Source: SMAG-U1939 sp035763125 (GTDB lineage: Bacteria > Chloroflexota > Ktedonobacteria > Ktedonobacterales > JADMIN01). Taken from it: DNA of 14,272 bases. The DNA lies in assembly GCA_035763125.1 (NCBI GenBank), contig DASUBU010000169.1, forward strand, positions 1 through 14,272, given 5' to 3'. The notes under the pieces are model-generated. The model was not told the DNA's origin, ran no database searches, and saw nothing but the letters and a program-made list of their open reading frames with translations. Shown here in pieces: positions 13,299 to 14,272 of the stretch (the stretch's first letter is position 1; each line of letters opens with the position of its first letter). The position numbers were made by a program, and so were the translations under genes.

Positions 13299-13580
13299 CT
13301 AGTGCCCCCTCGTCGCGCTGCTCTCGTTAGAGTCGCTGCCAGTGCGCTGGTCACCGACGACGTCCTTCTTCGTGAGCTCTTTGGGCGTAGACTCGTACCA
13401 GTGCGGCTCCTGGTCCTGCGCCTGCTTGGCCGGATCCTCGTGCTCGCGCCGCTGCTTCGCGTAGGTCTCTGGCTTCTTGTACGTGCCGGTGGTGATCCGC
13501 GTGCTCTTCTTGGGCTTATTATGTCCGCGTGAGACGTCGGGATCGTTGCCGTCTTTGTTGTGTTGTCCCTGCTTCGGCAT
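13299..13580 (-). CDS. Small, very hydrophilic Lys/Gln/His-rich protein (hydrophilin-like)
   Basis: A 93-aa protein, basic and nearly without hydrophobic residues: MPKQGQHNKDGNDPDVSRGH...STRITTGTYKKPETYAKQRREHEDPAKQAQDQEPHWYESTPKELTKKDVV. The SRGHNKPKKSTxITTGTYKKPETY block has the look of a conserved small protein family that I recall from soil and desiccation-tolerant bacteria, without known function. ATG 13580 was preferred over GTG 13595 because TCCTCCTCC (13585-13593; GGAGGAGGA on the minus strand) sits right upstream. The stop is 2 bases before the next gene's ATG. Desiccation or stress protection is an inference from composition. Confidence 0.75.
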   Translation of the reverse strand: MPKQGQHNKDGNDPDVSRGHNKPKKSTRITTGTYKKPETYAKQRREHEDPAKQAQDQEPHWYESTPKELTKKDVVGDQRTGSDSNESSATRGH

Positions 13581-13595
13581 GTGCTCCTCCTCCAC

Positions 13596-13828
13596 TGCCT
13601 GTCGTCACTGGTGGCGTCGCGGCCAACGACATCCATGCCTGCTACCCACGGCGGGCAGCGCCGCGCCGGGCAATCCAGCGCCCGCGAATAGATGGGCGCA
13701 TAACGCGTGCCATGTCATGCCAATTTCGTCCCGGTCGCTGTACATCTGGCCATAGCCCGAGCTTGGCGATTTCAGGGCTTGAGTCAGCCCATGTACAACA
13801 TCTCATGCGACAGTGCTATCATCTAGCA
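13596..13828. other. Divergent intergenic region of the hydrophilin and kinase genes
   Basis: Holds the extended -10 of the plus-strand gene and must hold the promoter of the minus-strand pair, which I cannot place with confidence. A small stem GGGCT/AGCCC surrounds TGAGTC near 13775-13790. No coding frame with a ribosome site was seen. Confidence 0.4.
13814..13822 (+). promoter_or_regulatory. Extended -10 promoter giving a leaderless transcript
   Basis: TGC (13814-13816) followed by TATCAT (13817-13822; five of six to TATAAT) is an extended -10. The start site expected about 7 bases later is base 13829, the A of the ATG. The -35 is poor (TGTACA 13792-13797, spacer 19). Confidence 0.55.
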
Positions 13829-14272
13829 ATGGGAATTAGGAATTTTCTGATTGAAGGCGTTTCCGGCACCGGCAAGACGTCGGTCTGCACAGAATTGCAG
13901 CGGCGCGGCTACCAGGCCATTCATGGTGACCGGGAATTGAGGTATCAAGGCGATCCGGAAACTGGTACACCGACGGATGACCGTGCGCACAGCCCCCTTT
14001 GGGATGTCGAGAAAGTCAAAGCCTTCGTCGCTAACCAGGAGGAGGCGGTCACCTTCTTCTGCGGTGGTTCGAGGAATTCTTCCAAATTCATCGCGTTATT
14101 TGACGGCGTGTTTATCCTTGAGGTTGACCTTGACACCTGTCTCCGGCGGATTGATGAGCGAGTGGCGCTGGACCCAACTGACTGGGGCGGCAAACCAGAG
14201 GAACGGGAACTCATCGCACGCTTGCATCAATCGAAAGAAGACATTCCCCCAAACGGGATGATCATCGATGCC
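13829..14272 (+). CDS. P-loop ATPase/kinase-like protein, 5' part
   Basis: The first 148 codons of a gene that runs off the window with no stop. The N-terminus MGIRNFLIEGVSGTGKTSVCTEL holds a Walker A loop (G10-V-S-G-T-G15-K16-T17) directly after strand 1, as in small nucleotide or metabolite kinases (AAA_18/AAA_33 type). ALFDGVFILEVDLDTCLRRIDERVALDPTDWGGKPEERELIARL looks like the strand and Arg-bearing lid region that closes on ATP. The phosphate acceptor cannot be named. There is no ribosome binding site; the extended -10 places the transcript start at the ATG. Codons (CAA, TCG, AAA, ATT, GAA) and base makeup are less GC-rich than the neighbours, a possible sign of transfer. Confidence 0.8.
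   Translation, partial: MGIRNFLIEGVSGTGKTSVCTELQRRGYQAIHGDRELRYQGDPETGTPTDDRAHSPLWDVEKVKAFVANQEEAVTFFCGGSRNSSKFIALFDGVFILEVDLDTCLRRIDERVALDPTDWGGKPEERELIARLHQSKEDIPPNGMIIDA

Noticed and set aside
13698..13712. Sigma-54-like sequence TGGCACGCGTTATGC on the minus strand
   Set aside because: It fits TGGCACG-N4-TTGC at all but one fixed base, but Chloroflexota generally lack RpoN, no activator sites are visible, and the gene's leader would be over 100 bases; probably chance.
1..14272. CRISPR arrays, insertion sequences, phage or defence genes
   Set aside because: No regularly spaced direct repeats, transposase or integrase motifs, or known defence domains were found in the frames examined.

Overview
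The window is a GC-rich, gene-dense bacterial chromosome segment with strong GGAGG-type ribosome binding sites. Gene content and style point to a Chloroflexota-like bacterium (Thermomicrobia/Ktedonobacter-type relatives): tandem atypical SDR enzymes, a C-terminal domain of the 'WSCN...C' kind, small hydrophilic stress proteins and a GAAC-N4-GTTC palindrome. This assignment is an inference; no rRNA or marker gene is present. I see no CRISPR array, tRNA, rRNA, transposase or phage gene.

Layout. 1-584: 3' part of a type II NADH dehydrogenase (+). 684-1619: tandem universal stress protein (-), convergent with it across a hairpin. 1620-2098: 479 bases without a gene. 2099-2800: class I SAM methyltransferase (+). 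3043-3309: small GlsB/YeaQ-type membrane protein (+), with a LexA-box-like palindrome upstream and a hairpin downstream. 3463-4530: CDF zinc exporter (+). 4608-6161: four-TM protein with a Band7/SPFH-like domain and an acidic tail (-), divergent from 6396-7007, a single-TM protein with an extracellular domain (+). 7055-7390: XRE/ClgR-like regulator (-). 7626-7886: DUF4177-like small protein (+). 8039-11584: tightly spaced set clpP, SDR1, SDR2, metallophosphoesterase (+), ending in a hairpin whose loop is the stop codon of the last gene. 11606-12355: double-BON protein (-), divergent from 12550-12831, a small protein with an ESFPASDPPAW tail (+). 12862-13296 and 13299-13580: two hydrophilic small proteins in a two-gene operon (-). 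13829 to the end: P-loop kinase-like ATPase (+), truncated by the window edge and apparently leaderless.

Most interesting region: 7055-8686. A ClgR-type HTH regulator sits beside clpP. Its upstream region carries two near-identical 13-bp palindromes (ATGCTCTGAGCAT and ATGCTGAGAGCAT) whose centres are 30 bp apart, about three helical turns. They overlap a plausible promoter of the regulator. This looks like an autoregulated operator pair that may also control the DUF4177 gene and the clpP operon.

A second theme is stress and envelope maintenance: USP, GlsB-like protein, CDF, SPFH-like protein, ClpP, BON protein and three small hydrophilic proteins lie within 13 kb. Nearly all convergent gene pairs are separated by short GC-rich hairpins without a U tract, which may serve as two-way terminators.
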